Assembly (NCBI GenBank): GCA_963844205.1
Contig: CAWJNK010000001.1
Coordinates: forward strand, 558,001 to 622,000
Reading direction: 5' to 3'
Source of the DNA: DASSUW01 sp963844205
GTDB lineage: Bacteria > Actinomycetota > Thermoleophilia > Solirubrobacterales > Solirubrobacteraceae
Length of the DNA: 64,000 nt
The position numbers and the translations under genes are program-made. Positions 53,457-61,775 of this stretch are shown in pieces. Below the pieces are notes generated by a model, which was given only the letters and a program-made list of their open reading frames with translations, did not search any database and was not told the origin of the DNA. Numbering within the stretch: the first letter of the stretch is position 1; each line of letters begins with the position of its first letter.

Positions 53457-54494
53457 GTGAAGCTCGGCGTGCACATCGGATACTGGGGGCTCGGCCTGAC
53501 GTCGGAGGACCAGCTCGGCCTCGTCCAGGAGGCCGAGCGGCTGGGGTACGACTCGGTGTGGACCGCCGAGGCCTACGGGTCCGACGCCGCGACGATCCTC
53601 GGCTGGCTCGCGCAGGCGACGACGACGATCCGGCTGGGCTCGGCGATCTTCCAGATGCCCGGGCGATCGGCGGCGATGACCGCCATGACGGCCGCGACGC
53701 TCGATCAGCTCTCCGGCGGGCGGATGATCCTCGGCATCGGCTCCTCGGGCCCGCAGGTGGCGGAGGGCTGGCACGGCCAGCGGTTCGGGAAGCAGCTCCA
53801 GCGCACGCGCGAGTACGTCGACGTCGTGCGCAAGGCCTTGAGCCGGGAGCGCCTCGTGTACAAGGGCGAGACGCTCGAGCTTCCGCTGCCCGACGGTCCC
53901 GGCAAGGCGCTCAAGCTCACGATCGCGCCCGTGCAGGAGCGGATCCCGGTGTACCTGGCCGCGATCGGCCCGAAGAACACGACGCTCGCCGCCGAGATCG
54001 CCGACGGCTGGATCCCGACCCTCTTCTCGCCCGAGCACGTCGCCGAGTTCCGGCCGCTGCTGGAGGAGGGCTTCGCGCGCGCGGGGAACGGCAAGGGGTT
54101 CGACGACTTCGACATCGCCCCGACCGTGAACGTGTTCGTGACCGACGACGTCGCCGCCGCGCGGGACGCGATGCGGCCGTACGTGGCCCTGTACGTCGGC
54201 GGGATGGGCTCGCGGGAGAAGAACTTCTACAACGCGCTCGTGCAGCGCTACGGGTTCGAGGACGCCGCCCGCGAGGTGCAGGACCTGTACCTGGAGGGCA
54301 AGCGCGACGAGGCGGGGGCGGCCCTGCCCGACGAGCTGATCGACACCGTGTCGCTGTGCGGGCCGCCGGACGTCGTGCGCGAGCGCCTGGCGGTGTTCCG
54401 CGACGCCGGCGTCGGCACGCTCATGGTCTCGCCGATGGCGTGGACGTTCGAGGATCGGCTCCAGCAGCTGCGGCGCGTCGCCGAGCTGGCTTGA
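53457..54494 (+). CDS. LLM-class F420-dependent oxidoreductase
   Basis: The 345-residue luciferase-like TIM barrel starts at GTG 53457 (KLGVHIGYWGLGLTSEDQLGLVQEAERLGYDSVWTAE). Further family segments are AQATTTIRLGSAIFQMPGRSAAMTAMTAATLDQLSGGRMILGIGSSG and ERIPVYLAAIGPKNTTLAAEIADGWIP. These are typical of actinobacterial F420-dependent reductases or dehydrogenases. Its TGA overlaps the TTG start of the glycosyltransferase. The substrate is unknown. Confidence 0.88.
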   Translation: MKLGVHIGYWGLGLTSEDQLGLVQEAERLGYDSVWTAEAYGSDAATILGWLAQATTTIRLGSAIFQMPGRSAAMTAMTAATLDQLSGGRMILGIGSSGPQVAEGWHGQRFGKQLQRTREYVDVVRKALSRERLVYKGETLELPLPDGPGKALKLTIAPVQERIPVYLAAIGPKNTTLAAEIADGWIPTLFSPEHVAEFRPLLEEGFARAGNGKGFDDFDIAPTVNVFVTDDVAAARDAMRPYVALYVGGMGSREKNFYNALVQRYGFEDAAREVQDLYLEGKRDEAGAALPDELIDTVSLCGPPDVVRERLAVFRDAGVGTLMVSPMAWTFEDRLQQLRRVAELA

Positions 54495-55678
54495 AGGTCC
54501 TCCTCGGCGCGTTCGGCGACCCGGGCCACGCGTTCCCGATGCTCGCGCTGGGCGAGGCGCTGGTCGCGCGCGGGCACACGGTGGCGCTGCAGACGTGGCG
54601 GCGGTGGTCGGATGCGACGCGGGCCGCCGGGATGGAGTTCGCGGCCGCGCCCGAGTACCACGTCTTCCCGACCCGCGAGGCGCCGCTGACCCCGTACGCG
54701 GCGGCCGTCCGGGCGGCGCGGGAGACCCGCCCGCTGGTGCGGTCGTTCGCGCCCGACGTGGCCGTGTCCGACATCCTGACCCCGGCGCCGGCGCTGGCCG
54801 CAGAGCTCGAGGGCGTCCCGGTGGCGACGCTCGTCCCGCACCTGTTCCCGCACCTGCCGCGCGGCTTCCCGCCGTACTCGATCGGGGCGCGGCTGCCCCG
54901 GACGGCTGCCGGGCGCGCGCTGTGGTCGGCGACGGACCGGCTCGTGCTCGTCGGGCTGGAGCGCGGCCGGCGGGAGTACAACGACTGCCGCGCGCGGCTC
55001 GGGCTCGGGCCGCTGCCGTACGTGCACACCGGCGTGTCCCGCTCGCTCTCGCTCGTCGCGACGCTGCCGCAGCTCGAGTACCCGCGCGACTGGCCGTCGT
55101 GGACGCGGGTCGTCGGGCCGCTGCTGTGGGAGCCCGAGTCGGCGGGCGTGGAGCCGCCGCCGGGCGACGGGCCGGTCGTGCTGGTGGCGCCCTCGACCGC
55201 GCAGGACCCGTCGCACGTGCTGCTGCGCGCGGCGCTCGAGGGGCTCGCGCGCGAGCCGGTGCGGGTGATCGCGACCTGGAACGGCCGCGAGCCGGCCGAG
55301 CCGCTCCCGGCGGCGCCGAACGCGGTCGTCGTGGACTGGCTGTCGTACTCGAAGACGATGCCGGCGTGCGACCTCGTGATCGCCCACGGCGGCCACGGGA
55401 CCCTGATGCGCGCGCTGAGCTGCGGCTGCCCGGTGGTGCTCTCCCCCGCGGGAGGCGACATGGGCGAGAACGCGGCGCGGGTGGACTGGGCGGGTCTCGG
55501 GGTGCGACTCCCGCAGCGGCTGTGCACGCCGCGGGGCGTGCGGCTCGCGGTGCGGCGGGCGCTGCGGCGTCCGCGCGAGTCCGTCGAGGCGGTCGCCCGG
55601 TGGCTCGCCGCCCACGACTCGCGGACGCGGGCGTGCGAGGAGATCGAGCGCTGGGCTACGAGTCGAGGAAGGCCTTGA
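54491..55678 (+). CDS. UGT/MGT-type glycosyltransferase
   Basis: The 395-residue protein from TTG 54491 has the GT-B N-terminus VLLGAFGDPGHAFPMLALGEALVARGHTV. The C-terminal nucleotide-sugar site is VVVDWLSYSKTMPACDLVIAHGGHGTLMRALSCGCPVVLSPAGGDMGENAARV. It belongs to the GT1 group that glycosylates small lipophilic acceptors. The 4-nt overlap with the LLM gene suggests joint action on one compound. The 3' end overlaps the convergent gene at 55656 by 23 bp. Confidence 0.85.
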   Translation: MKVLLGAFGDPGHAFPMLALGEALVARGHTVALQTWRRWSDATRAAGMEFAAAPEYHVFPTREAPLTPYAAAVRAARETRPLVRSFAPDVAVSDILTPAPALAAELEGVPVATLVPHLFPHLPRGFPPYSIGARLPRTAAGRALWSATDRLVLVGLERGRREYNDCRARLGLGPLPYVHTGVSRSLSLVATLPQLEYPRDWPSWTRVVGPLLWEPESAGVEPPPGDGPVVLVAPSTAQDPSHVLLRAALEGLAREPVRVIATWNGREPAEPLPAAPNAVVVDWLSYSKTMPACDLVIAHGGHGTLMRALSCGCPVVLSPAGGDMGENAARVDWAGLGVRLPQRLCTPRGVRLAVRRALRRPRESVEAVARWLAAHDSRTRACEEIERWATSRGRP

Positions 55679-56642
55679 CCTCGTCGAGGCGCGCGTCGAG
55701 GGCCTTGCGGACCTTCGGGCCGACCGTGCCGAAGAGGTCGACCTCGCCCTTCTCCCACGTCCCGGCCGCCTCGCCGTCGACGAGGATCACTGGGCGCCCG
55801 TCGCCGCGGAAGTCGTAGCACTGCTTGACGACGTCGGGGTGGGCGAAGCGATCGCGGCCGTCGGGCGCGTAGCCCATGGTGTAGGCGTCCCACTTGGGCA
55901 GCAGGTCGACGGCCCCCTTAGGCGGCTTGGCCTTCTCGAACGCCTTGCTGTCCTCGGCGCGGATGAGCAGGCCACCGTCGAGCTCCTCGGTGTCGTGCGC
56001 GGCGAGCGCGGCCTTGGCGCGCGTCGCCGTCACGCCCGCCCACCACTGGAAGTCCTTGGCGCGAACGGGGCCGAACGCGCGCAGGTACTCGCCCGCGAGC
56101 CATCGGAGCGCCTCGTCCGCGTCGGCGTCGTCGAGTCGCGCCGCGACGTAGCGCAGCTCGTTCGAGCGCAGGCCCGTTGCGCCGACGCGGACGAGCTCGG
56201 CGTCGCGCGTCATCTGCGCGGAGGCGCCCTTGAGCGCCTCGGGCTCGGCGCCGACGGCCTCGCGCAGCTCGGGCAGCGTGAGCGGCTCGGCGGCGGCCTT
56301 CAGGATCTGCTTGCGCAGCTCCTCGTAGCGCTTGTCGGTGAGCTTGAAGTGCTTCATCCGCTTCTTGCGGTCGGCCGGCGGGGCCGGCGTAGCGTGGAAG
56401 GCGAGGTGCGCGGTCGCGCGCGGGAGCAGGTGGATCGACATGCGCATGGCGGGCACGCGCAGGACGTCGAGCCGGTGGAACGCCTTGGCGTCCGTTTTCG
56501 CGGCACGGGCGTGGAGGGAGAGCGGGGCGGACGGGTGCGAGCTGTAGACGGCGATGACGTCGCCGAGCGCGCGGGCGGCGTCCGGCGCGGCGCGGCCGAG
56601 CCGCTGGCGCTCGTAGGTGAACGCGCGGAGCTGCTCGATCAT
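55656..56642 (-). CDS. Winged-helix DNA-binding protein (AlkZ-like/HTH_42)
   Basis: The 328-residue protein resembles the AlkZ/YcaQ-like family (PF06224): an N-terminal region (IEQLRAFTYERQRLGRAA), several winged-helix units, HLLPRATAHLAFHATP, WWAGVTATRAKAAL, and the end LLPKWDAYTMGYAPDGRDRF ... ILVDGEAAGTWEKG. Some members are DNA glycosylases for crosslink repair. The canonical QxQ catalytic motif is not evident, so the activity is open. ATG 56642 overlaps the upstream methyltransferase stop (ATGA). Confidence 0.75.
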   Translation of the reverse strand: MIEQLRAFTYERQRLGRAAPDAARALGDVIAVYSSHPSAPLSLHARAAKTDAKAFHRLDVLRVPAMRMSIHLLPRATAHLAFHATPAPPADRKKRMKHFKLTDKRYEELRKQILKAAAEPLTLPELREAVGAEPEALKGASAQMTRDAELVRVGATGLRSNELRYVAARLDDADADEALRWLAGEYLRAFGPVRAKDFQWWAGVTATRAKAALAAHDTEELDGGLLIRAEDSKAFEKAKPPKGAVDLLPKWDAYTMGYAPDGRDRFAHPDVVKQCYDFRGDGRPVILVDGEAAGTWEKGEVDLFGTVGPKVRKALDARLDEVKAFLDS

Positions 56643-57271
56643 CGCTTTCCCGTCAGCGGTCTGAGGGCGAGCCTGCGCGCCCTTCCCGCGGTCCGCCGGC
56701 CGATGGCGCGAGCCTGCTGCGAACGGCTCGGCGGGCGCGGCTTGTAGCCGTATCCGAAGATGCGCGGCGGCGTCATGAACGGCCGCACGCGGACCCGCTC
56801 CATCCCCTCGAAGAACACCTGGCGCACGGCCTGCTCGCTGAACCGGTAGAAGTCGAACGTGTAGTGGACGCGGTAGGTGACGGTCGACCGGCCGCTGTCG
56901 GTCTCGGGATCCCTGACGTAACCGGGGACGCTGAGGATCAGCAGGCCGCCCGGTCGCAGCACCCGGCGCATCTCCGCCACCGAGTGCCAGAAGCGCTTGT
57001 CGTGCTCGAGCGTCGAGCAGCACAGCACGAGGTCGAACCAGTTGCTGCGGAACACGCCGCGCATGTTGTTGGCGTTGCCCTCGACCGCCGTGATGCCGTC
57101 CTCGCTCGGCAGCGCCTGCAGGTTGAGGCAGTAGCGATCGGCCTGCTCGAGCTCGGGGAACCGCAGGAGCGAGTCCCGGCCCATCAAGCCCCCGACCTCC
57201 AGCGCCCGCTCCGGCTTGACGCCGGTCCGGCGGATGATGGCGTGGTAGCGCCGCATGACCTTTGGGCTCAC
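56639..57271 (-). CDS. SAM-dependent methyltransferase (Methyltransf_11 type)
   Basis: The 210-residue protein has ALEVGGLMGRDSLLRFPEL (motif I, variant), GITAVEGNANNMRG, FDLVLCCSTLEHDKRFWHSVAEMRRVLRPGGLLILSVPG (post-motif I to III). The C-terminus is basic (RSQQARAIGRRTAGRARR). It is translationally coupled to the winged-helix gene. The substrate is unknown. Confidence 0.82.
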   Translation of the reverse strand: MSPKVMRRYHAIIRRTGVKPERALEVGGLMGRDSLLRFPELEQADRYCLNLQALPSEDGITAVEGNANNMRGVFRSNWFDLVLCCSTLEHDKRFWHSVAEMRRVLRPGGLLILSVPGYVRDPETDSGRSTVTYRVHYTFDFYRFSEQAVRQVFFEGMERVRVRPFMTPPRIFGYGYKPRPPSRSQQARAIGRRTAGRARRLALRPLTGKR

Positions 57272-57326
57272 CGCGCGGAACCTAGCGGGTCACACAATCG
57301 GTCGCCGGCGCGAGGAAGGGGGTGCG

Positions 57327-57860
57327 ATGCGCCTCCGACCCATGATCCTCCCCGCCTTGATGGTGCCGTGCGCGGTCGTGCTCGGCGGCGTCCCGGGCTT
57401 CCTGGTCGGCTTCACCGCGGCGCTGCTGGCGATCGACCGGGCGCTCGGCTTCAGCGGCACCCGCATGCTGAGCGCGGACGACGCCTTCCGGCGCGCGACG
57501 CGCGGCCGGCGCGGCCCCGAGCTCGCCTACCTGGCCGACGACACGGGCTGGGCCGCGACGTCACCGCGCCGCCGGCTCGGCGTCCAGCCGATCGCCATCG
57601 CGTCGATCGCGGGCACGTCGGATCGCCACAAGGCGGTCGCCTTCGACCGAGACTTCCGCCCGCCGGACTGGAGCCGCGGACGCTGGACGCAGATGCACCA
57701 CGCCGCCCAGCACGGCACCGACCTGCCGCCGATCTCGGTCTACCGGGTCGGCGAGCGGCACTTCCTGCGCGACGGCCACCACCGGGTCTCGGTCGCCCGC
57801 GCGCGCGGCGCGGACATCATCGACGCGAGCGTCGTCGAGCTGCTGGGTCAGCCGAGCTGA
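57327..57860 (+). CDS. ParB-like/sulfiredoxin-fold protein with membrane anchor
   Basis: The 177-residue product has an N-terminal hydrophobic segment (about 6-36, ILPALMVPCAVVLGGVPGFLVGFTAALLAI). Its soluble domain ends with LPPISVYRVGERHFLRDGHHRVSVARARGADIIDASVVEL. The motif RDGHHRVSVA is that of ParB N-terminal/sulfiredoxin-like nucleotide-binding domains. Start ATG 57327 follows GAGGAAGGGGG. The role is unknown. It overlaps the convergent EAL-HDOD gene by 13 bp. Confidence 0.7.
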   Translation: MRLRPMILPALMVPCAVVLGGVPGFLVGFTAALLAIDRALGFSGTRMLSADDAFRRATRGRRGPELAYLADDTGWAATSPRRRLGVQPIAIASIAGTSDRHKAVAFDRDFRPPDWSRGRWTQMHHAAQHGTDLPPISVYRVGERHFLRDGHHRVSVARARGADIIDASVVELLGQPS

Positions 57861-59074
57861 AGGATCGTCTCCGTGGCCCACTCGACCGCGTCGTAGTACG
57901 CGTCGCTGAGCCCGGTGACGTCGGTGTCGCCCGCCGCCTCGTCGAAGCGGCCGTGCTCGTAGTCGACGACCGCCTGGAGGATCTCGCCCTCAGGCCCCTC
58001 GTGCGCGAGCAGGGCCGCGGTCATCGCGTCGTCGAACGGCAGTGCTTCCAGCACCTCGGGAAGCCGGGTGTCGAGCAGGGCGTCGGCGACCGAGAACAGG
58101 CCGGCGGTGAACGCGCGATCGGCGTCCGCCTCCTGGTTGCGGCCGGCGCGCACCTCGCAGCAGCGGGCGCGGATCAGCGCGGTGACGAGCAGCTCGTGGG
58201 CGTGGCCGCGGGCCTCGGCGAGCATCAGCAGCGTCGTCCAGCGACGGACCGTGCGGCCGCCGATCAGCGCGAGCGCGTGGCGGATCGAGCGGACCTCGTG
58301 CCGGGGCGCGACGTGGGCGGAGTTGGCGAGGCGCAGCAGCCTGTGGCTGACGCCGACGTCGTGGCTGATGAGCGCCTCGAGCGCGTCGAAGTCGTCGTCC
58401 TCGGTCTCGAGCAGCTGTGCGACGGCGCCGAGCCGGAGCGTCGGCGTCGGGCGGCCTTCGACCAGCACGGGGCGCTCGAAGAAGAAGCCCTGGAAGCGCT
58501 CGATGCCGAGCCGCCGGCACTGCTGGAGCTCCTCGCGCGTCTCGACCTTCTCGGCGATGACCTCGATGCCATGCTCGCGCAGGCGGGCGAGGTTGCCGGC
58601 GTGCTCGTCGGGGCTCAGCGCCTGGACGTCGAGCTTGGCGAGGTCGGCCAGCTCGAGCAGCGGGGCGTACTCCGGCCGGTAGTCGAAGTTGTCGAGCGCG
58701 AGCGCGAAGCCGGCGTCCTTGACCTCGGCGAGCACGGCGAGCAGGTCGTCGTCGACCAGCTGGTCTTCGACGAGCTCGAGGACGACGCGGTCCGCCGGCA
58801 ACGGGAGCGGGCGGAACGTCATCAGGAACTCGCGGTCCACGTTGAGGAACGCGCGCTTGTCGCCCACGAGGCGCTGGAGCCCGACGTCGGCGAGCGCGGC
58901 GACGAGCACGGTGGCCGTGGCCCTGCCGCCGTCGACCGGGCGCCCGTCATCGCCGACGGCGCGGTAGAGGAGCTCGAAGGCCTGGACGTTGAGGTCGGCG
59001 TCGAGGATCGGCTGGCGCGCGAGCACCACGCCGGTGGCTGACGAGGCCGGGGTTGCGGTTGCGCGATCGGCCAT
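57848..59074 (-). CDS. EAL-HDOD signalling protein (YuxH-like)
   Basis: The 408-residue protein has an N-terminal EAL-type domain (VLARQPILDADLNVQAFELLYR with the ExLxR motif, FLNVDREFL, ALDNFDY in place of DDFG, KLDVQAL, IAEKVETREEL, FQGFFFERP). A C-terminal HDOD domain follows (FDALEALISHDVGVSHRLLRLANSAH, SIRHALALIGGRTVRRW). YuxH-type proteins often bind or ignore c-di-GMP rather than cleave it; the changed DD motif argues against full activity. GTG 59077 is an alternative start. Confidence 0.88.
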   Translation of the reverse strand: MADRATATPASSATGVVLARQPILDADLNVQAFELLYRAVGDDGRPVDGGRATATVLVAALADVGLQRLVGDKRAFLNVDREFLMTFRPLPLPADRVVLELVEDQLVDDDLLAVLAEVKDAGFALALDNFDYRPEYAPLLELADLAKLDVQALSPDEHAGNLARLREHGIEVIAEKVETREELQQCRRLGIERFQGFFFERPVLVEGRPTPTLRLGAVAQLLETEDDDFDALEALISHDVGVSHRLLRLANSAHVAPRHEVRSIRHALALIGGRTVRRWTTLLMLAEARGHAHELLVTALIRARCCEVRAGRNQEADADRAFTAGLFSVADALLDTRLPEVLEALPFDDAMTAALLAHEGPEGEILQAVVDYEHGRFDEAAGDTDVTGLSDAYYDAVEWATETILQLG

Positions 59075-59113
59075 CACAGCCGGGTCATCGACCCGAGGTG
59101 TTGGCGCCTTGAG

Positions 59114-60490
59114 CTACAGGCCGTCGGCGAGCGCGCGCAGCGCTCCGATGCTGGGCCGGATGAGGTACGCGCCGCCGCGGCAGGTGACGAACCGGGGCTG
59201 CGGTGTGAGGAAAAACGGTGGATCGCCGGGGATCGTCATCTTGCCGGTGTCGCCGTCCGGCTCGCCGATCAGGAAGTCCTTGTCGGCCCCGAGTCCGAAG
59301 GGGTCGCCGTCGTCGATCCAGAGCGCCTGGATGGTCTCGAACTGGCGCCAGATGTCGGTGTTGAAGCAGACGAAGATCAGGCCGCGTTCCTGACCGTCGT
59401 CCTCGTGGGCGTCGGGCGGGAGCTTCGGGCCGTAGGGGCGGCCGCGCCGGATGATGCGGTGGCGGTTGGTGAGGCGGCCGTCGTGGAAGCCGATCGAGTC
59501 GCGCGGGTTGGCGCGGCGGATGTGCGCGCCCGCGGGGCAGCGGAGGCCGTCGGGGTCGTTCTTGTACGAGAAGTCGTTGATGGCGTGCGGGTTGGCGGCG
59601 AGTGCCGGGTCGGGCCGGTCGGGGGAGCGTGCGAGCGGGGTGCCGTCGGGCCAGCGGCCGACGATCTTGGCGGCGAGCCGCTCGGGGCCGCCGGGGAAGC
59701 GCTCCCCGTGGTGCGCGAGGAAGCGGCGCAACGCGGCCACGTCCATCGCGAGCTTGCGGTAGACCATGAACGTGCCGTTGCGGTCGAACGGTGGCGCGGG
59801 AGCCTGCGGCAGCGCTCCGTCCTCGTCCGTGTAGCCGTGGAGGAACTCGCCCGCCCAGACGTCGCGCCAGCGGCCGCGGCCGGCGGGCTGGCCGTCGCCG
59901 GGGCGGGGCGTGACGCCGCTGCCCGCGATCGCGGGCTGGGCGATCCCGTCGAAGAACCCGAAGTGGTCGCGGCCGTCGCGGCTCGCCTCGGCGCGCTGCT
60001 CGTGGACGACCGTGACTGCTTGTTCGGCCCCCACGGTTTTCAGCGCCTGGCGCGCCTGCTCGAGGTGGCGAGTGTCGCTCGCGTAGACGGTGACGAGCAC
60101 GTGCGCCTCTGTGGTGCCCAGGCCGGGCTCCCAGTGCTCCGGCGCGCTCGGGCCGCGGTCGCCGAGGCGGTCGGCGCGGGCGGCCATGCCCTCGCGGAAG
60201 ACGTCGGGGAAGGAGTCGAGGATGGGTTGCGGGAGGTCGAGCGCCTCGAGCCCTGCGTACGTGAACGCGACGTGCATCGCGGTGGGTGGCTGGTTGTTGT
60301 TCCACGGCTCGGCGGTCGCGACCTGCGGCAGCATCCGCCTCATCAGCGCGCGGGCGTTGCCGGCGTCGTCGATGCGCAGGAACACGTAGGCCGCGACCGG
60401 GTACGTGTAGCCGCGCAGGACGTTGCCCTGGATATCGGCGAGGTCGACGTCGGCGGGCTGGGTGGCGCGCTGGGGCAGGCAGCGGAACAT
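59114..60490 (-). CDS. DyP-type haem peroxidase
   Basis: The 458-residue protein has the DyP motif GFFDG (about 175-180, DHFGFFDGIAQPAI). The proximal-His segment is AGAHIRRANPRDSIGF (about 316-330), with the haem-pocket Arg expected near RRGRPYGP. Further family marks are DIQGNVLRGYTYPVAAYVFLRI at the start and GLIFVCFNTDIWRQFETIQALWI near the end. It has no Tat or Sec signal, so it is cytosolic or encapsulated. It is last in a three-gene operon, and its ATG overlaps the previous stop (TGATG). Confidence 0.92.
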   Translation of the reverse strand: MFRCLPQRATQPADVDLADIQGNVLRGYTYPVAAYVFLRIDDAGNARALMRRMLPQVATAEPWNNNQPPTAMHVAFTYAGLEALDLPQPILDSFPDVFREGMAARADRLGDRGPSAPEHWEPGLGTTEAHVLVTVYASDTRHLEQARQALKTVGAEQAVTVVHEQRAEASRDGRDHFGFFDGIAQPAIAGSGVTPRPGDGQPAGRGRWRDVWAGEFLHGYTDEDGALPQAPAPPFDRNGTFMVYRKLAMDVAALRRFLAHHGERFPGGPERLAAKIVGRWPDGTPLARSPDRPDPALAANPHAINDFSYKNDPDGLRCPAGAHIRRANPRDSIGFHDGRLTNRHRIIRRGRPYGPKLPPDAHEDDGQERGLIFVCFNTDIWRQFETIQALWIDDGDPFGLGADKDFLIGEPDGDTGKMTIPGDPPFFLTPQPRFVTCRGGAYLIRPSIGALRALADGL

Positions 60491-61035
60491 CAGCCGAACG
60501 CGTCCCGGAATCGCTGCTGCAGCGTCGGCGCGTCGAGCCCTTGCGCTTGGGCCGCGAAGGCGGCGACCTGCGCGCGAAGGTCGAGGCTCTCGCGGATGTC
60601 CTGCACGGTCGCGGTCGGGAACGCCGACGCGAACAGGCTCGTGTCCACCTGGTGGTCTCGGATGTAGCGCTTGAACGCCGGGCGGTCTCGGGTTCCGGGA
60701 TAACCGGCGCAGTGGGACCACCACCGGTCCGCCTCCGGCCCGATCCGCTCGCAGATCTCGTCCAGGTAGGGATCGAGGTCGCCGTCGAACGTGCTCGTGA
60801 ACAGGAGCTGCTTGGAGGCGAGCCGGTCCGGCTTCTGCGGAGCGCCCTGGTAGACGAGCTCGTCGAAGACCTGGATGCGGGCGAGGTGCAGGCGGTCGAG
60901 CTTGGCGAGCGGGCTGTCGGGGCCGAGCGGGAGGCCGTCGAGGTGCGCGCGCAGCTCGTCCTCGTGGCCGGCGATGATCGGCGTGAAGACCGTCAGCGCG
61001 TACGCGGTGCCGACGCGGTTGCCGCGCTCAGACAT
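60490..61035 (-). CDS. DyP-operon partner protein 2
   Basis: The 181-residue product has TAYALTVFTPIIAGHEDELRAHLDGL, ARIQVFDELVY, KQLLFTSTFDGDLDPYLDEICERI, PAFKRYIRDHQ and a C-terminal helical tail. It is paralogous to the next upstream gene (61028): both carry ALTxFTPI, LLFxSxFDG, a Y[IL]D three to five residues later, and an F/L-K-x-[YW]-I stretch. The pattern suggests a ferredoxin-like alpha+beta barrel, the fold that DyP itself uses, but this is inference. Coupled at both ends (8-nt overlap upstream, TGATG downstream). Confidence 0.75.
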   Translation of the reverse strand: MSERGNRVGTAYALTVFTPIIAGHEDELRAHLDGLPLGPDSPLAKLDRLHLARIQVFDELVYQGAPQKPDRLASKQLLFTSTFDGDLDPYLDEICERIGPEADRWWSHCAGYPGTRDRPAFKRYIRDHQVDTSLFASAFPTATVQDIRESLDLRAQVAAFAAQAQGLDAPTLQQRFRDAFG

Positions 61036-61609
61036 GCGCCTGGACGTCCCTGATGAACGTGTCGTACGCGGCCTTGAACTCGTCCGGGCCGAGGCGATCG
61101 GCTTCCTCTGCGAGCCCCTTGAGCCGCTCGCGGACGTAGAGCGCGCTCTTGATCATGCGAGTGCTGGCATCCGGGTGAGCGCAGTAGTACGTCCCGCCCT
61201 CCATGCTGTTGCGCGCGATCCACGCCTTCAGCGGCTCCGACGGCGGCGGCCCGGGGAAGTTGATCCCCCGCCCCCAGGTGATGCGGATGTCGCGCGGGAT
61301 GACGTACGCGAAGGCGTCGATGTAGTGCTGCCACGGTCCGTCGAAGTTGCTCTCGAAGAGCAGGTACGCGTAGTTCAGCCGCTCCCCCGGCAACCGCACG
61401 ATCGACCAGCGGACGAACTTGATGAAGTTGAACTGGAGGATGTGCCCCCGCGCGAGCGGCACGTACTTGGCGAGCCAGAAGCCGGTCTTCAGGAACAGCA
61501 GCCACTGCGGCCGGATCGGCGTGAACAGCGTCAGCGCCGTCATCCGCCCGAGCACGTTGCCGGGCGGCGCGGCGCGCGTTGCGGACGTCTCGGCAGCCAC
61601 GGGCTCCAT
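61028..61609 (-). CDS. DyP-operon partner protein 1
   Basis: The 193-residue product starts at ATG 61609 after a G-rich site (a TTG at 61654 would add a poor Arg-rich extension). It contains MTALTLFTPIRPQWLLFLKTGFWLAKYVPLARGHILQFNFIKFVRWSIVRLP, NYAYLLFESNFDGPWQHYIDAFAYVIPRDIRITWGRGINFPGPPP and GGTYYCAHPDASTRMIKSALYVRERL. Conserved His, Tyr and Trp residues could sit around a cofactor. It is the first gene of the DyP operon and paralogous to 60490. No described function is known to me. Confidence 0.75.
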   Translation of the reverse strand: MEPVAAETSATRAAPPGNVLGRMTALTLFTPIRPQWLLFLKTGFWLAKYVPLARGHILQFNFIKFVRWSIVRLPGERLNYAYLLFESNFDGPWQHYIDAFAYVIPRDIRITWGRGINFPGPPPSEPLKAWIARNSMEGGTYYCAHPDASTRMIKSALYVRERLKGLAEEADRLGPDEFKAAYDTFIRDVQAHV

Positions 61610-61690
61610 CCCCGCGCGACCGTACCAGCGCACCGGCCGCGGGTGGAACGACAAACGGCCCCCGGATCACCGGAGGCCGCGGTTCTCAAG

Positions 61691-61762
61691 CTCGGGGGGT
61701 GGGACTCGAACCCACAACGACTCGGTTAACAGCCGAGCATTCTGCCATTGAATTACCCCCGA
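61691..61762 (-). tRNA. tRNA-Asn (GUU)
   Basis: The 72-nt cloverleaf has acceptor TCGGGGG / CCCCCGA with discriminator G, D-arm TAATTCAATGGCAGAATG, anticodon loop CTGTTAA giving GUU, and T-arm GTGGG TTCGAGT CCCAC. No CCA is encoded. Confidence 0.95.
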
Positions 61763-61775
61763 CCGGTGTATTGAA

